Shown here one piece after another: positions 22,926 to 35,537 of a stretch of 64,000 bases of DNA. How positions within the stretch are numbered: the first letter of the stretch is position 1; each line of letters starts with the position of its first letter. Position numbers and translations under genes: made by a program. The notes beneath the pieces were generated by a model that worked only from the letters and a program-made list of their open reading frames with translations, was not told where the DNA came from and did no database searches. The stretch is from the NCBI RefSeq assembly GCF_016920785.2, contig NW_024609835.1, forward strand, positions 172,914,995 to 172,978,994, read 5' to 3'. The stretch comes from Ixodes scapularis (lineage: Eukaryota; Arthropoda; Arachnida; Ixodida; Ixodidae).

Positions 22926-24120
22926 CTCCTCGCCAATACCGTGATCTTTAGCAGCTCGTTGCTTGAGATAAAAAGTCCCGTGAGAGTAAACCGAGTAGCG
23001 TTGACGCTACGTACTGTGACGACCAACGAGGAAGGCGGCGTCACGATGGGGTGGCCATATTGGCGATTAACAGCAGTTTGGGAAGCAAAAAACAACACCC
23101 CGTTGACGCTAAAAGCGTTGGCCCTTGGCAGAAATCACGCGATGAGGCACACGCAAAGAAGCATGACTTCTGAGGTGGCATAATCTCCTAGGCGGCATCA
23201 TCTCCGAGGCAACATTCGTGTATCCGTGAAACAGTGGCGACTGCTTGCCTAAGCCTCGCCCCCATCCTCTCTACCGCGTAGACCAGGGGAACGTAAAAAG
23301 GCAGAAAAAAAAAACAGCCAATTCCTTGCTGCGTAAAGAAGAAAAAAAGGTGTTTATGGTTTTATTTTATGAGGAAACCCTAACACGGCGTCCCGAGGTC
23401 GCCCTTCATTATTTCATGTGAGGAAAAAACTCCGGAACAACTATCGCTGTACAAGAAAAAAAAAAGGTGTTTGCTGACGGTTTGAGTGCCTGGCGGTCAC
23501 ATAAAATGTCGACAAAGCACTTCTGGTGGGCTGGACTTTACTTCGTATGACCTGCACCGTGTCAAGAGAAATCATGTTCTCATCGCCTCATCTCAGCTTT
23601 AAGAGCTCGTAGCGTAATCTTAAAGGATATAGTATAGATCAATGTCGGCAATCATTTATGTCTTATTCACAAGGGAAACAACGGAAGATGCGGAACATCG
23701 TTCGCAGTCCTCGCCGCCTATCGGCTCAATGTTTCGCAGCCTGTGTTCCCGTCAGCAGGTCTTCTTTATCGCGCCACGGGGCGATGCCTTTTCTCTATTT
23801 ACGGCAGCAACATTATATAAAGCTAAAAAAAGGTTACTGACCCGTCGGTTATATCTTATGGTTTAGACTTTCGGTCTCTATGTTCGTGCAAGTTGGAAGG
23901 AAGCGTTTAGGAGTCCACCATTCTGCAAACAATTTAGAATTCCTCGGTGTTTTCGCTTCTGTTGGCACGATATCCAAAGTTTTTGGAGTTTTCATTCCCA
24001 AGCATATACACGGTTCCTGAATGTAAGTCTCCAGTGGGCTCAGCTCATAAGATACCTCCCCAAATGCACAGGAATGCGCTACCTTCTCAGCAGCTTCTAA
24101 AACGGAAAGTAGAAACTCTA

Positions 24121-24290
24121 AAGGCCAGTTCAAAGACTTGCGACTCCTTAAGACCGTGTGTCTTAAACCCTCTTATAACGAGAGTGCACAGTGGCGCCAT
24201 TCATCGGGTAGCCGTGGGACACTTTCACCGTCTGCATATTTAATAGTTTTTTACGCATTTGATTTAATGCGAAATCATTATTTATTTTGT
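24121..24290. mobile_element. Partial, diverged copy of the AGGCCCGTTCACACTC MITE
   Basis: AAGGCCAGTTCAAAGACTTG followed by GTGGCGCCATTCATCGGGTA matches one arm of the family. The other end is not recognisable. Confidence 0.5.
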
Positions 24291-24571
24291 GGAGCGAAGC
24301 GGCGTTCTTAGCTCTTGAAGCCGCGCGCCAAACGGCACCTGAATTCCACTGTCCCAACGGAGCGAAGCTTGTAGCCTGCGTACACCTTTCTAGCTTTACT
24401 GCTGTGTGTAACTATAATAAACCTTTTCACCCCCGTCTCATGGACGCTGATATCTTGGAATCACGTGACGCGGCCACCATAAGATGGCTTCAAATCGTCG
24501 CTCCTAGCTCTCTCCCCTCCGCGCCGTGGAGAAGGCGTTGTATTCGTTTTTTTTACGTCGCGTTTTACCAC

Positions 24572-24609
24572 GATTTTTTGTCTTGCTTCGTGAAGCAAGA
24601 CAAAAAATC
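24572..24609. repeat. Perfect palindrome, 18-bp arms
   Basis: GATTTTTTGTCTTGCTTC is followed by GT and its exact complement. Confidence 0.9.
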
Positions 24610-25816
24610 TGATTCTTATTTTTCTACCTAACTGTATGCCATCATTACGTGCACAACTTCTGCACTTTATTTTATAACAGGTTTTGACTATTTGCAACGT
24701 CGGCATACCGTGTACGTGTGAGAAAAGGAATCAGCGTTAGCACGGTTCACATTCAGTGTGTAGATGTCTCAAGACAGACGAGGGCTAAGGGGCCACTTAT
24801 TCATCACAGCGGAAATGTAAGTGGTAGTGGCTAAGGATTAGTGGCGTAATAAGTCCCCCAAGATATATTTATGATCGCGCATTTCTGAAATTAAAAAAAG
24901 AAGGCAAATTATAGTCAACGGTGTAGTCACCATATGTGTTTCTTGAAAGCACCGTGCTCTGCCTTCATAACAAATCCAAAACAGTTGCTTTTGGGTTACA
25001 TAGGGGAACCATTTGTGCGGTATAAACATTCGCTTGATCTGTTTCTTTATGAATATGTAAAAAAAAAAAAAAAAACTATATATTGTTCTCGATCTCAAAT
25101 CTGTCATTCAATGTTCTTGAGATAGCCCATTCGATTAATTTATTGAGACACACAGGGTTGGCTCCCGCATCAAAGACAGCTTTTGAGTGACTGCCAAAAG
25201 TGCTTGAGGCACACGATGTGTCGCCGAAAAAAAAGCCATTTGCATGGAAATCACTCGAGTGCAACGTTGTCGATGCCTGATTTACTCCCCACGCCGCTGA
25301 AAGTAAAACGCGTATCTGTTCAAACAAATAAACATATGTCTACACAAATCCATGAAGTGTTGCGGCATTTGACTTGATTCAAGCTTCCTAAAGGTCAATG
25401 CTCTTGTGCCATTTAATTTTATTTCGCAAATTATACGGAAGATACACGTCAAACTTCAATTGACGGGTTGGCCCCTTATCTCATATTACCAAGCCGTTGT
25501 AAGGAAATGGCGTATAAGAAATAGTTTCCTAAGATCAATATTGTAAAATGCTGCTAATGAATACTTTAGCAGGGCTGATAGTTAAAAACATTTCTTACTC
25601 TGCAAAACCTCTCTCAAGCACTTAATTTCTTCAAATGGCAGCTCCGGTCGAAAACGGAACCTAAATAGATGACTGGTATCGCTTTAGTGGCACGCAATAT
25701 GATCCCAGCCAAAATATTACGTCAAAGTGAAGCCGCGTACTCCTCTAACCGCTCATTCACACTGGAAGCGGATCCGCGTTCGCAAAGCGGTTGCGAGCGC
25801 GGTTGTATAAAGATCC

Positions 25817-25867
25817 AGTACAATTGCACGCGCACTCGATGACGTCAAGTGCGCGTGCAATTGTACT
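25817..25867. repeat. Perfect palindrome, 20-bp arms
   Basis: AGTACAATTGCACGCGCACT, an 11-base spacer containing TGACGTCA, then the exact complement. Confidence 0.9.
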
Positions 25868-26397
25868 TTGAAAAACGCGCGTAGCGCCGCTAGCGGAGGA
25901 GCTAGCGTTCGACAGTGAGGCGCGTTCAGCAGCCTGCGGCGCCATTTCGCATGCCAAGCAAGCTGTGGCGGCGGAAGCGCGCACGGACGAATCTTCTGCT
26001 TTTTGAGCCGATACGTTGAGGGTGACGTTGCATGAGTGCTAGGGCAGAAGGGCATTTAGCTGTTCTCCACTTCTTATATATTGAGTTTGAGTAGTTATTA
26101 GGGGTAATTTATCTAGTTGAGGCCGAAAAAGGAGTGGGAGCAATTTTCTGAAAAGCAAGACGGCTGCCACCGTAATTGCTCTGAGTGGAAAATTTATTTC
26201 GCTCGTCGCTGTAAACGTAGGACTGCTGGAACGATGATATTTGGAGGCGAGTGAGATGTTCACTACGTTTGTGCACGAAGTGTGCCAAGTTTCATTACGA
26301 CAACAGGTGTGAAAGTTATGTTTCTAACGAATAAAGAAATAAAGCTGTACGGGGTATCCAATATTGCACCCAAAATGTTGTGTTATAGCGGGCTGTG

Positions 26398-26975
26398 CAA
26401 AGTGCAGATTTGGGCACACAGGTGCTTGGACTTGACAGTAACATGACACAGCACTTATTATACCAAAAAGAGGTGGCATAGGGAAACCAGGTGGAAATTT
26501 GGTTTGGGTGGCGTAACTCAATGGGAAGCGGTTTCGACCATGAAAGGGCTGTCAAGAGAATACCAGGGGTCGTGGGAGGTGGAGACTTTTCAGGTAGGAA
26601 GGGACTAGTGAACTGTACTTCCAATTGAAACAACTTTACGAAAGGTGGTTCGAAATTCGAGAAAACAAAGTTGTCGGCCAACAGACGGTTTGACCGTCAA
26701 GGGCTTTTGCGAGGTGCTTATTTTCGGTGCACAGGTACTTTGATATGACTGTAACTTGACACAACACTTATTATACCAAAAAGAGGTGGCATAGCGAAAC
26801 CAGGTGGAAATTTAGTTTGGGCGGCGTAACTAAGTGGGAACTGAGGCTGTCTAGATAATACCACTCATCGTGGGAGGTTCACACTTTACAGGTAGGAAGA
26901 CACCAGTGGACGGTACTTCCAGTTCGTACCACTTTACGATAGGTGGCTCTAAAGCCGAGGACAAAAAAATGTTGT
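26398..26975 (-). repeat. Direct duplication of about 260 bp with matching - strand frames
   Basis: Segment 26398-26675 is repeated at 26720-26975 (shared TTATTATACCAAAAAGAGGT, CCAGGTGGAAATTT). Read on the - strand both copies keep a similar peptide: PFVKLFQLEV...FLPEKSPPPT in one, PIVKWYELEV...FLPVKCEPPT in the other, followed by ISTWFPYATSFWYNKCCV / ISTWFRYATSFWYNKCCV. The second copy has stops. I do not recognise the peptide. Confidence 0.6.
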
Positions 26976-27892
26976 CTACAGAACTCGGGGTGTCAGCGTT
27001 TCCATGCACATCTAAAAGGAAGCTGATCAAAAAAGAAAGCACATCACATAAACTTCCATACTCAAACGTCGATTCTCCAGTGATTCCGAGTTTCATTGCA
27101 GTTTTTCTTAGATTCATATTTGTAACTTTTTTTTTTTTTTTTTTACCGTTCGAATCTTTCTTTATGAAGTACAAATTGCGTGCCATACTTGCCCGGAAAT
27201 ATCATCGACACGTACGGTGGGCACAAAACTTCTTTGGAGGGCATTCCTCCAACGAAATTGGCACTGCATACCCGCGAGTGTGGAATGGCATTTCAGTTCG
27301 TCCCATCGGCGCTAACACACGTAGGCGTTACTGGTACGAAAACAAACGCAGAGCGCAAAGCGGCAGTGAGAATACGTCAGCCGTGCCGACACAGTGGCAG
27401 ACATGAACGGGAGACCAAATTTCTCGCGTCGCACGGCACGGGTTCATCGTTGTCGCTGTTCCACAAAACATCGGCGAGGTGAAAAACTGTGAGCTTTGTT
27501 CCCACGAGATACGACGCATAACTACTGAAGCACTTAATGACGCAGCACAGGCAGTACTTCATGCTGTGAATCCAGCACAACCGCACCGCTCCGACTTCAA
27601 TGCGTACCAATGTACGCCCGCGTGGTTTTGGTTTCGTTTTCTCTGGGGTTCCTTCTCAACTGACTACCTTCGGTACAGGCCGCGCGGCAGCGCACGAGTC
27701 GCGTCGCACGTTCGGAACTGCTTTGCGAACGTGAATCCGCGTCCAGTGGAAATGAGCGGTAAAACCTATTTTAAAGGTGCGACCAGCCTCTCTTTAGCGG
27801 GCGGCAATCAGGTTAGCTTTTAGTCAAGGAACACTGGCACAGCACCCTTGTGACGTCACGTCCCAGTGGAGCTGCGATTGATTGGTTTTACC

Positions 27893-28894
27893 TAGGGTTC
27901 GGAGTTTTCGGTTTAAACCGATAAAAACCGATAAAAGTACGCCGAATCCATTTTGGAAATTCGGTTTTAACCGAAAAAGGTCAGTTTTTAGGTTCGTCAT
28001 TTTAGATTTAAACCTATAAAAACCGATAAAAGTTCGTCGAATCCATTTTCTAAAATTCAGTTTTAACCGGAAAAGGTCAGTCGCACCGCAGAGCCGTGGC
28101 GAAAAAGTGGAACGACAGTGTCTATCGAAACGTGTCCGAATGTATGGGATACACGAATGGCATCACAACGTTTTGGTTTAATGCGCGCATCATCGATCGG
28201 AACGTGAATTCCGAAATGCCCCATGACTTCGCCATGCGCGAACGTGTTTTCAAACTCGTTGTAACGAAGACTGACTTGATGCTAGCTCTGCATGTTGTGT
28301 TGTGCCTCAGAACGTCGCACCGTCTCTTTTGGCGGTCACAATCGGTTGATTGTCCGATTTTGGCTCAGGCAGCGGTTCATCTCCTCAGCCTGCCAGTGTC
28401 CAGTGTTAGCGTTGAGAGTGCATTCTCAAAGCTCAGGTTCATATTAACAGGAAAGAAAGAGTGCGGATCAGGGAGGAGAACCTGGGAAAGTACATGTGCG
28501 TGCACTATAATAAGATCAGATAATCCTGATGTACAGAAGGTGAAGTTTCATGTTCTTTGGGCATAGGCTTCATATCTGACTTGTTTGTACTTGTGTGTTG
28601 TCTTTTTTTTTCTTGTTTCTTTTACAGTTGCCCACATTTGCCAAATAAAGTGCCCATTTCTCTTTCAATGTATCTGTGCCGTTATTTTTTGAGTAATCAC
28701 AAATATCAGAGCTACGTACAAGGATCATCTGATCCGGTGTCCGTTGGTGTTTGTTTTATATTCACCGAAAAAAGCCGATAAACGTTTTGGGCATAGATAT
28801 ACGCCGAAAAAAACCAAAAATTCAGTTTTAAAATAAACACCGAAAAAAGTACGCCGAATTTTGAAAAAATAGAAACCGAAAACGCGGAACCCTA
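27893..28894 (+). mobile_element. hAT transposon remnant with C-terminal transposase domain
   Basis: Inverted ends TAGGGTTCGGAGTTTTCGG / CCGAAAACGCGGAACCCTA, flanked by an 8-bp duplication with one mismatch (GTTTTACC 27885-27892, GTTGTACC 28895-28902), as expected for hAT. The interior has the hAT dimerisation domain. Confidence 0.82.
28096..28566 (+). pseudogene. hAT transposase C-terminal dimerisation domain
   Basis: A 156-codon frame. Its second half has the hAT signature: a Trp followed by CPILAQAAVHLLSLPVSSVS and VESAFSKLRFILTGK. The catalytic N-terminal part is missing, so the copy cannot transpose itself. Confidence 0.85.
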
Positions 28895-28939
28895 GTTGTA
28901 CCCAACGTTATTAGACTAGCTCAGCTTGCGCGGGCAGTA

Positions 28940-28973
28940 CCCCCCCCCCCCCCCCCCCCCCCCTTTTACTCAC
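28940..28973. repeat. Poly-C tract (34)
   Basis: Uninterrupted run of C. Confidence 0.95.
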
Positions 28974-29424
28974 GACTCGCCTCCCATCGCTCAACGCGCC
29001 GGACGGCCGGTATGTTAACTGCAGAGCATTTTATGGAACGCGTACGTTTCGAAGCACAGCGTCTAGATGGCGTCCCAGACAGTTATGAAGCGAAAATCTA
29101 GATGGCGCTTCAAGCGACAAGAGGTGGACTGGACTGATTGACGGGGGTTAGTCTTTTCCGCGGGAGTTCCACAACTGAAGTAATCTAGTAACGTTGGTTG
29201 TACCGTGTACCCCGCGTACCGGAGCACTCTTGTGACGTCACGTCGCCGCCGTACGGCTGATCAGTGTTGCCATCCCCCAAGAAGATAGTTTCGGTTTTGC
29301 CGACGCACGAAACCAAACTCTGAACCGTGATATTATATAAAGCTACACATAATATTGAGAAAAAAAAAATATACCTTCTAATTCAGAGACACTTTTCTGT
29401 CTAAAATCAATCGTAACCCCAAAC

Positions 29425-29427
<3 letters not shown>

Positions 29428-29461
<34 letters not shown>
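29428..29461. repeat. (TA)n microsatellite
   Basis: About 17 TA units, followed 20 bases later by a 16-G run (29483-29498). Confidence 0.95.
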
Positions 29462-29463
<2 letters not shown>

Positions 29464-29499
29464 ACCGGATTTACCTTTTAAAGGGGGGGGGGGGGGGGT

Positions 29500-31193
29500 A
29501 CAACGATTTCCGGACTTCGGTCAAAGGTTTCTGGAAGTTGCCCTCTGACACTTCTGAAGTAAAGAACAGAAAACCGATTTCGTCTGCGTGTCCTAGTTGT
29601 TGCGTAAAAAAAAAAATATAAATAATGACATTTCGGGCACTCCTCAACTCACTCCCAGCCTTCAGGGTGACACCTGGTCCCCCTCCTAGTGACGTCATTC
29701 GGAGTGCCGTGTAGCTTCCCGTGTGCTCCCTCGGAGGGCCCTTCCTCTCCCTCTCTCTGCTGACATTAGCGGGCGTTATGCTGCAGCTTAGAGCCGAGCG
29801 AGGTCACGTAATCTTTTCGCCGTAGTTCCTCCGGCTGCCACTTGGGGCTCCAGGTGGGGGAAAAAGCTCGACTTTTGCTTTGCGATTATGCAGCGGAATC
29901 GGGACATTTTTTTAATGAAGGAGTCTATCCTCCGGGACACGATAAGCAACGTAAAAATGACGAGATGCAAATTCTTTTAATCTTAAAATCGTTGCACCGC
30001 CCCTTTAAAGAAATCGATGGAGGCAATACCGCTTCTTTATTTGCATTCCATGAATCATTGCACGGGGGTTTCCCGGTCGGCAATTTTCGTAAAACGTTGG
30101 TGTCCTCGAAAAGCGAACAATGAGCACTGCGATTCAACACATTCTTAGCCAAGTCGTCGACCTGCTTTTTCATTGAGCCATCCGAGCATTAGTGTCTTTA
30201 TTAATCTTTTTTTTTATGAAAACTAGGATTAGCGGGCACGTCCAGTACGGCCGTAGACATCCGTAATCCTCCCCCGGGATTATTTCAGTCGTTTCGCCGC
30301 AGAACCTGGCCAAACGAAGAACATGATCACGCGGATCAGATCTTCTTAAAAACGTCCAGAATTCGGGCTCGTAACTACGTCGTATTTCTCGAGGCGGCCC
30401 ATTACCACTGCGTCATTGGTTCTGTAAAACGAGGAATGAATTTATATCACCAAACTAAGCGAAAACGACATGGCACACCAACACAGCCGGGAGCCCGCTC
30501 AAACCGAAACCAGGCAAATTGACGCCACCTTATGGCGCCGCGTGCGCCAGCGGTCACGGAACTACTGAGATGAAAAGGTCTATACCATTCTAGAGAATAA
30601 AGCGTGTCTGTGTTAATAAAAATTCGTAGCTACGAGTGTAAATCCACTCGCAATGCTTACATCTCAGAGCTGTTCCGCGGCGCCGGATCGCTGCCCGTGC
30701 AAAAATATTTGTTTACTAGACTATCTGTTATTTCAAAACTACTTTATACAAAATAAAAGATGTTTGCATCAATAGAAACTTTTTTTTTTTTTTTTTTTTT
30801 TTTACGGTATATTCATGCCCGATGTCTTCATAGCGCTATCCCGAGGCACCCGTCCCGACTCGATTGCCTCATTGTGGTGACGTCACGGGAGGAGCGCCCC
30901 GGCCTTGACTCTACAAGGTGTCGCACAGCGGCCCCGGGGCCTTACAGCTGAGTTCCTCCTACGGGAGCCAGAGTTGCGCGTTCATCTCCGTAGTGCCGGT
31001 TATCCTGCGTGGCATTCGGAGTCTGCTCCTCACGTGACTGAATTCGGCGAATAGCAGCGCCGCGCGTTCGAGGCGCGCATCGGGCTCAAAAGCAGGGGAA
31101 CGTCCGGCGGACTGTGCGCAAGGCTTTTCTGCACGGCATTTCAGTCTGCTCCTCATGTGATCGGATCTCGGCGAATAGCGGCGCGGCGGCACG
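29500..31193. other. Gene-free stretch
   Basis: No supported gene. T-run at 30781-30803. A 55-bp segment at 31011-31066 (GTCTGCTCCTCACGTGA, GGCGAATAGCAGCGCCGCG) is repeated at 31136-31190. Confidence 0.45.
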
Positions 31194-31758
31194 GGGCCCG
31201 TTCACACGCTTGCGGCTCCTTAGGACCGAGTGCAACATTCCTTGGAGCGAATGAACAGACTGGCACGCTGGCGCCATCCATGCGATGACCCTGGAACTGC
31301 ATTTCACTAGAGTGAAGGTTTTGCGGGATTTCCGAGGTGAAATGTGCGTACTATTTATGAGAAATGGTTGTTTATAACGTCGACAAAATTTTTCAACCCA
31401 CGAAAGAAAGGATGATGCGCGACAGAAACAGAAAATATAGGGAGTACTCACTGGACGCCATATTTGTGGGTGCTGTTTAGAGCGCATGCTCAGAACGACC
31501 TCACATCAATAGGCTGCTAAGACCGGCAATATTGATGGTGCGGAATGCACGTTGCAAAAGAACTGTGGAACCTCGCCATCAGCACTCGCTCAACATTCGC
31601 GCACACAGATATGGCCGCCAGTGAATACTCCCTATACGGGGCCGCCAAGTTTCCACTACTACCCGATAGATGGCGCCAGTGTGTCCTCCCGTCGTAAAAG
31701 ATTTTAAGAGGTTACAAGGCACTCGGTCTGTAGAAGTCCCAAGAGTGTGAACGGGCCT
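31194..31758. mobile_element. MITE of the AGGCCCGTTCACACTC family carrying a nested MITE
   Basis: Left end GGCCCGTTCACACGCTTGCG, right end AGAGTGTGAACGGGCCT. The interior shares the block around GCGCCATCCATGCGATGACC and TTTTGCGGGATTTCCGAGGT with the 11696-12478 element. A second MITE is inserted at 31440-31632. No clear duplication at the outer ends. Confidence 0.75.
31440..31632. mobile_element. 193-bp MITE nested in the preceding element, TSD TATA
   Basis: Inverted ends GGGAGTACTCACTGG and CCAGTGAATACTCCC are flanked by TATA (31436-31439, 31633-31636). Confidence 0.8.
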
Positions 31759-31785
31759 TCAGACCCAGAACCGGTGACTTTAGAG

Positions 31786-32485
31786 CAGGGGTCTCCAAAC
31801 CTTTTGGCTAAGGGGCCGGATCTAGGATCTGTCGCGGTCTCGAGGGCCGGGAAATAAATAAGTAAATACAGATGAGGGAGCGGCAAATAAATATCATATA
31901 TAATTATTTAAATACAAAATTTATTAGAGTAGCCATGAAAAAAAATCTAAGATAATCATGAATACGTATACTTTATATTAAAATGTAATTTAGCTAAGAA
32001 TAGCATTACACAGTTATTGGGACAAATAAAACTCATCAATCGAAGCGCCTACGAACTTTGGCATGTTCACAATCGACCCAACATTAATCAGAATGGTAAA
32101 ACTGATGCTGAAAATATGCAATAGTCATATATTATGCTGCCATAAAATATATGCCGCAACAGAAAGGAATTGCAGCATACAATTAGTTACGCAGGTATGA
32201 ATCAGGGAACTAAGAATAGTGTTGCTGGTGATTTCGATGTCCAATGAAAAATATGGCGAGAGGACCTGCGTTACAACAGGCAGTCTCTTCTCGTTCTTCG
32301 TGGTGTCTTAGTTTGCGCGGTTGGTGCGCGCTGCCGTTTCTTTACTGTCGGCGCCGGTAACAGCGGACTTGCTGGAAGCGGGCGACGGGACGGACTTCAT
32401 TCGAAGGACCACGGTCAGTCACGGGCCGGTCGGAAGACCTCCGCGGGCCGGACTTGGCACGCGGGCCGGGGTTTGGAGACCCCTG
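31786..32485. mobile_element. Non-autonomous hAT element, 700 bp
   Basis: Ends CAGGGGTCTCCAAACCTTTT and CCGGGGTTTGGAGACCCCTG are classic hAT-type termini. Flanking octamers CTTTAGAG (31778-31785) and TTTTAGAG (32486-32493) match at 7 of 8. Subterminal GGGCCGG words recur at both ends. No coding frame. Confidence 0.9.
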
Positions 32486-32493
32486 TTTTAGAG

Positions 32494-33808
32494 CAACACA
32501 ACGGCCCAACCGCCCCGCAAAAAAAAAAAAAAAATGTTACGTGATTTGCGTTAGGCCTTTCGGTGCCCTTGGTTAGTGTGATTCTGAACCAGTAGATGGC
32601 GGTGGGATCGCCTTCCAGGCCTGTACATCAATGCGAGAAATCGTGCGTGGTGGCGCTTCGATACGGGGGGGGGGGGGGGGGGGGGGGGTATTTCTATGTC
32701 CTGAATTTGACATCCCTTGTCCCTGGCTTGTTCTTCTCTGCACGAGCTTTCTTTGGAACGCGCACGGCTGCGCCAGTTCTCGTGCAAGGGGGCCAATTAC
32801 CTACGCTCCGAGCTCACGTCTCCAGAAAATGTGGGCAGAACAAAACGCGAAAATCGTCCTGAGCCAAATGGCGAGACACATGCATAACAAAACCACCGAC
32901 GCGTTGAAAAATATAAAATTGCCCGTGCGCCGCTATTGGTTCAGAATGAAAAATTTGTAATTGGCAGAGGCCAATTACACATATTTAAATGTGATCAGAT
33001 TTATATTGTCACGAATGAAGGTGACAAGACGACGAACAGTGAACTGAAAAATAAAGGTTTTATCGGCGAACTTGTGCCAAACAAAAAAAGTAAAGAAAGA
33101 GCGTCGAGGCCGGCAGCAGAAACATGGCGGCGATTCGGCAGCGTAACAGAGAGCGAGAGCGAGACTGGCTCGACAATGTCGCGGGCAGCTGCTTATCTAC
33201 AGTGCGTCACTATCTCGAAAGTTCGGCAAAGAAAGTTCGAGCGTCACGTGCTCGGGGCGAGGATGAACTGGCACTTTCGAGAACAAGAAATCAGGGCGAA
33301 AGTTAAGTTTGGTGCAAGAATGAACGCGAGTCTTCTAGAAGTCCGTGGCCGAGCGTTGCTTTCTCGGCTCTGCGGGCGGCAACGAGACGGCCCGGCCCTT
33401 TTGTCGTGCATGTATTTGGCTCTTCGTGGAATTCCAGGAAAACGTTATGACGTGATAGACATGGGTTTCCAAAATTCTAGCTTGAGAAACTAACTACCTA
33501 AAATATTAAAACAAATTAACTATTTTTTGGGCGGTCAGATGTCTCATTTAGGTAGCTGGGTGTTTAGTTTGACCAAAACCACGAGGCTGGAAAACACAAA
33601 AAATGTCACTCAGGTTTAAATGTTGAGTTTGGTAGACTCAAAGCAGGACTGGTGCGGGAGTCATAATAAAAATATGCCGAGGTTAATATTTCACTCACAG
33701 CAATAAATTATAATAATTAATTTTAATACGAATCCAGTGATAAATGCATGACTGACCAGGCAAAGATTCTGGGTCTGTTCATAGCTTTTGCAAATAGTTT
33801 AAGCAATG
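32494..33808. other. Gene-free stretch with poly-G and possible solo LTR
   Basis: Poly-G of 24 at 32665-32688. The segment from TGTCACGAATGAAGG (about 33009) to GTGATAGACA (about 33461) has LTR-like ends and an AATAAA (33049), but no target duplication. Confidence 0.35.
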
Positions 33809-33810
33809 TA

Positions 33811-34261
33811 CAGTCTGTCACAAAAAAAAAATTACAGGATTTTTTTTTTTTACCGCAAGATTAAACAAGGCATCGCCAAGCGCTCATTCTCCGCCCAAAG
33901 GTAGCGCTAGAGGTCACAACCAGATATCAAAGTTTTAGCCCGATCCGATACCTTATTCAAAAGTTATAATTTTCTGAAAAGTTCAATGGGAAAGTAACGG
34001 CCGACGTAGTTTTCGAATACATGGGGCTCTATGGGCACCAGAAACCGAAAACGGGCAAACACGGGCTCCATTTTCCCATTGAAATTTTCAGAAAATCACT
34101 TTTAACTTTTGAATAAGGTGCTCGTTCGGGATGAAACTTTTGAATCTGTTTGTGACCTGGCGCTACACTTGGGCGGAGAATGAGCGTTAGGCGATGCGTA
34201 GTTTACTTTTGCTGTAAAAAAAAAAAAAAAAAAAGCTTTATTTTTTTTTTGTGCCATTTTG
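33811..34261. mobile_element. 451-bp foldback MITE, TA flanks
   Basis: Long inverted arms; outer ends CAGTCTGTCACAAAAA and TTTTTGTGCCATTTTG, inner arms containing AGCGCTCATTCTCCGCCCAA and its inverted copy. TA at 33809-33810 and 34262-34263. Confidence 0.75.
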
Positions 34262-34263
34262 TA

Positions 34264-35535
34264 CCAGTATGCGCGCAAGTAGTGGTGTGCATAAATAAAA
34301 AAGATGCAAACGGGTAGAGTATGCCGTTACATAAAATGCAGTGTAAGCACGCACATGGTACGCTGATTAAGACTGAAACAGCGCTACATTTTACGCTAGC
34401 GTTGAGCCTATCAAAAGTTAAGCGTTATCAAAAGCCAAAGTTTGCACGCATATACTGCTCAGGCAGTAATGTTTGAATCTTCATAGTACTTTATTACCCT
34501 AAGATTCGGTGTAAGTTGTCTCCTGTCTGCTTACAACAGAAAGAAGGAAACATTCTAACTCTGTGTTGATAGAAAAACTCCACCCGCTGACAGCTACCAA
34601 TCATCTCGGCGCCGATTATGAGTATTCACTGTATGCTAACGGTCGTGTGCTTAGAACGAGTCTTTCCCACGTGATTTTACACAATTACAATTGTTTTTGA
34701 CAAACAACGTTTACTCAGGCCAGTGGTCGCATGTGAAGCTTATAAAATATTTTGTATTGATTGTAACACCCGTGTCAAGTTTTTTTTTTGTTTTGTTTTT
34801 TTGTTGTTTTTACAATCCGCGAAATAGAATGCTCCTGGGTTACCTTGGTATCTAATGCATGTATCACACAAAAAACACGAAATGAATCGCAGTGGGAAAC
34901 AAAAACAATAATGATAAACAAGCGTACGTGTAATCACGCGGAAACTGAGTGCCTTGCACATATGCAGAAGGTAGCTTTGTTTCACTAAATACATTACCGG
35001 TAGAGTATTTGATTTTATTGTGTGAGCGAAGCGGAACATAAAAGTGCGAGCATACTGCCCTGAACTACACTTCCAGCGAACAAGCGCACCATCCAATGCA
35101 TCGAGCTTGCTTTTATAGCCTTTTTGGTGCGCTGAAACTTTTGAAAACACAATTATAATCAATTATATTATTTAAATTATTTTTATTAAGTGCGCCTATG
35201 TGTATGTTTTTGTTGTTGTTGTCGTTGTTATTTTTTTTTTTTTTTTTGTCTCTTGCGTTTACGTGTTATTTTCTTAGTTAATAATATTTTCCAGTAGTCC
35301 GACAATTATAGTCTGAGTAAGAACCGCATAATCAAAGATGTAGAAAAAAAAGAAAAGAACGCAAACACGCGAACACACATTAAAGTGCAATGTAACGGGG
35401 CATTCAGAATTAGTCGTTAGTTTTTTAGAGAGCAGGAGATTCGTAGGGCGACAGCTGTTACCCGTTGAAGATTATAAAAAGTGCTGTACAACTGCTAGCT
35501 CGGTGTCTTTAACGCGCATTACGCAGTATATGTGG
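34264..35535. other. Gene-free stretch
   Basis: AT-rich, with T-runs near 34779 and 35231. A 140-codon frame on the - strand (34740-35162) has no recognisable domain. Confidence 0.4.
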
Positions 35536-35537
35536 TA

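Larger units (their letters stand above)
22926..25748. other. Gene-free stretch
   Basis: No supported gene. Includes the diverged MITE at 24121-24290 and a perfect palindrome at 24572-24609. A-runs near 23307, 23455 and 25058. Confidence 0.4.
25749..27759. mobile_element. 2-kb TIR DNA transposon, TSD TAA (Harbinger-like)
   Basis: Left end CCGCTCATTCACACTGGAAG and right end complement CCGCTCATTTCCACTGGACG match over at least 40 bp (through CGTTCGCAAAGC), flanked by TAA (25746-25748, 27760-27762). The TAA target duplication fits PIF/Harbinger. Near the left end is a 20-bp perfect palindrome (25817-25867). No intact transposase is visible. Confidence 0.75.

Noticed and set aside
33009..33461. 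Solo Gypsy-type LTR
   Set aside because: TGTCACG start, AATAAA and a TG...CA frame are suggestive, but there is no target duplication and no second copy in the window. Not listed as an LTR.
32936..33493. 185-codon + strand open frame as a gene
   Set aside because: No recognisable domain, overlaps an LTR-like segment, no splice or neighbour support; composition matches the surrounding repeat.
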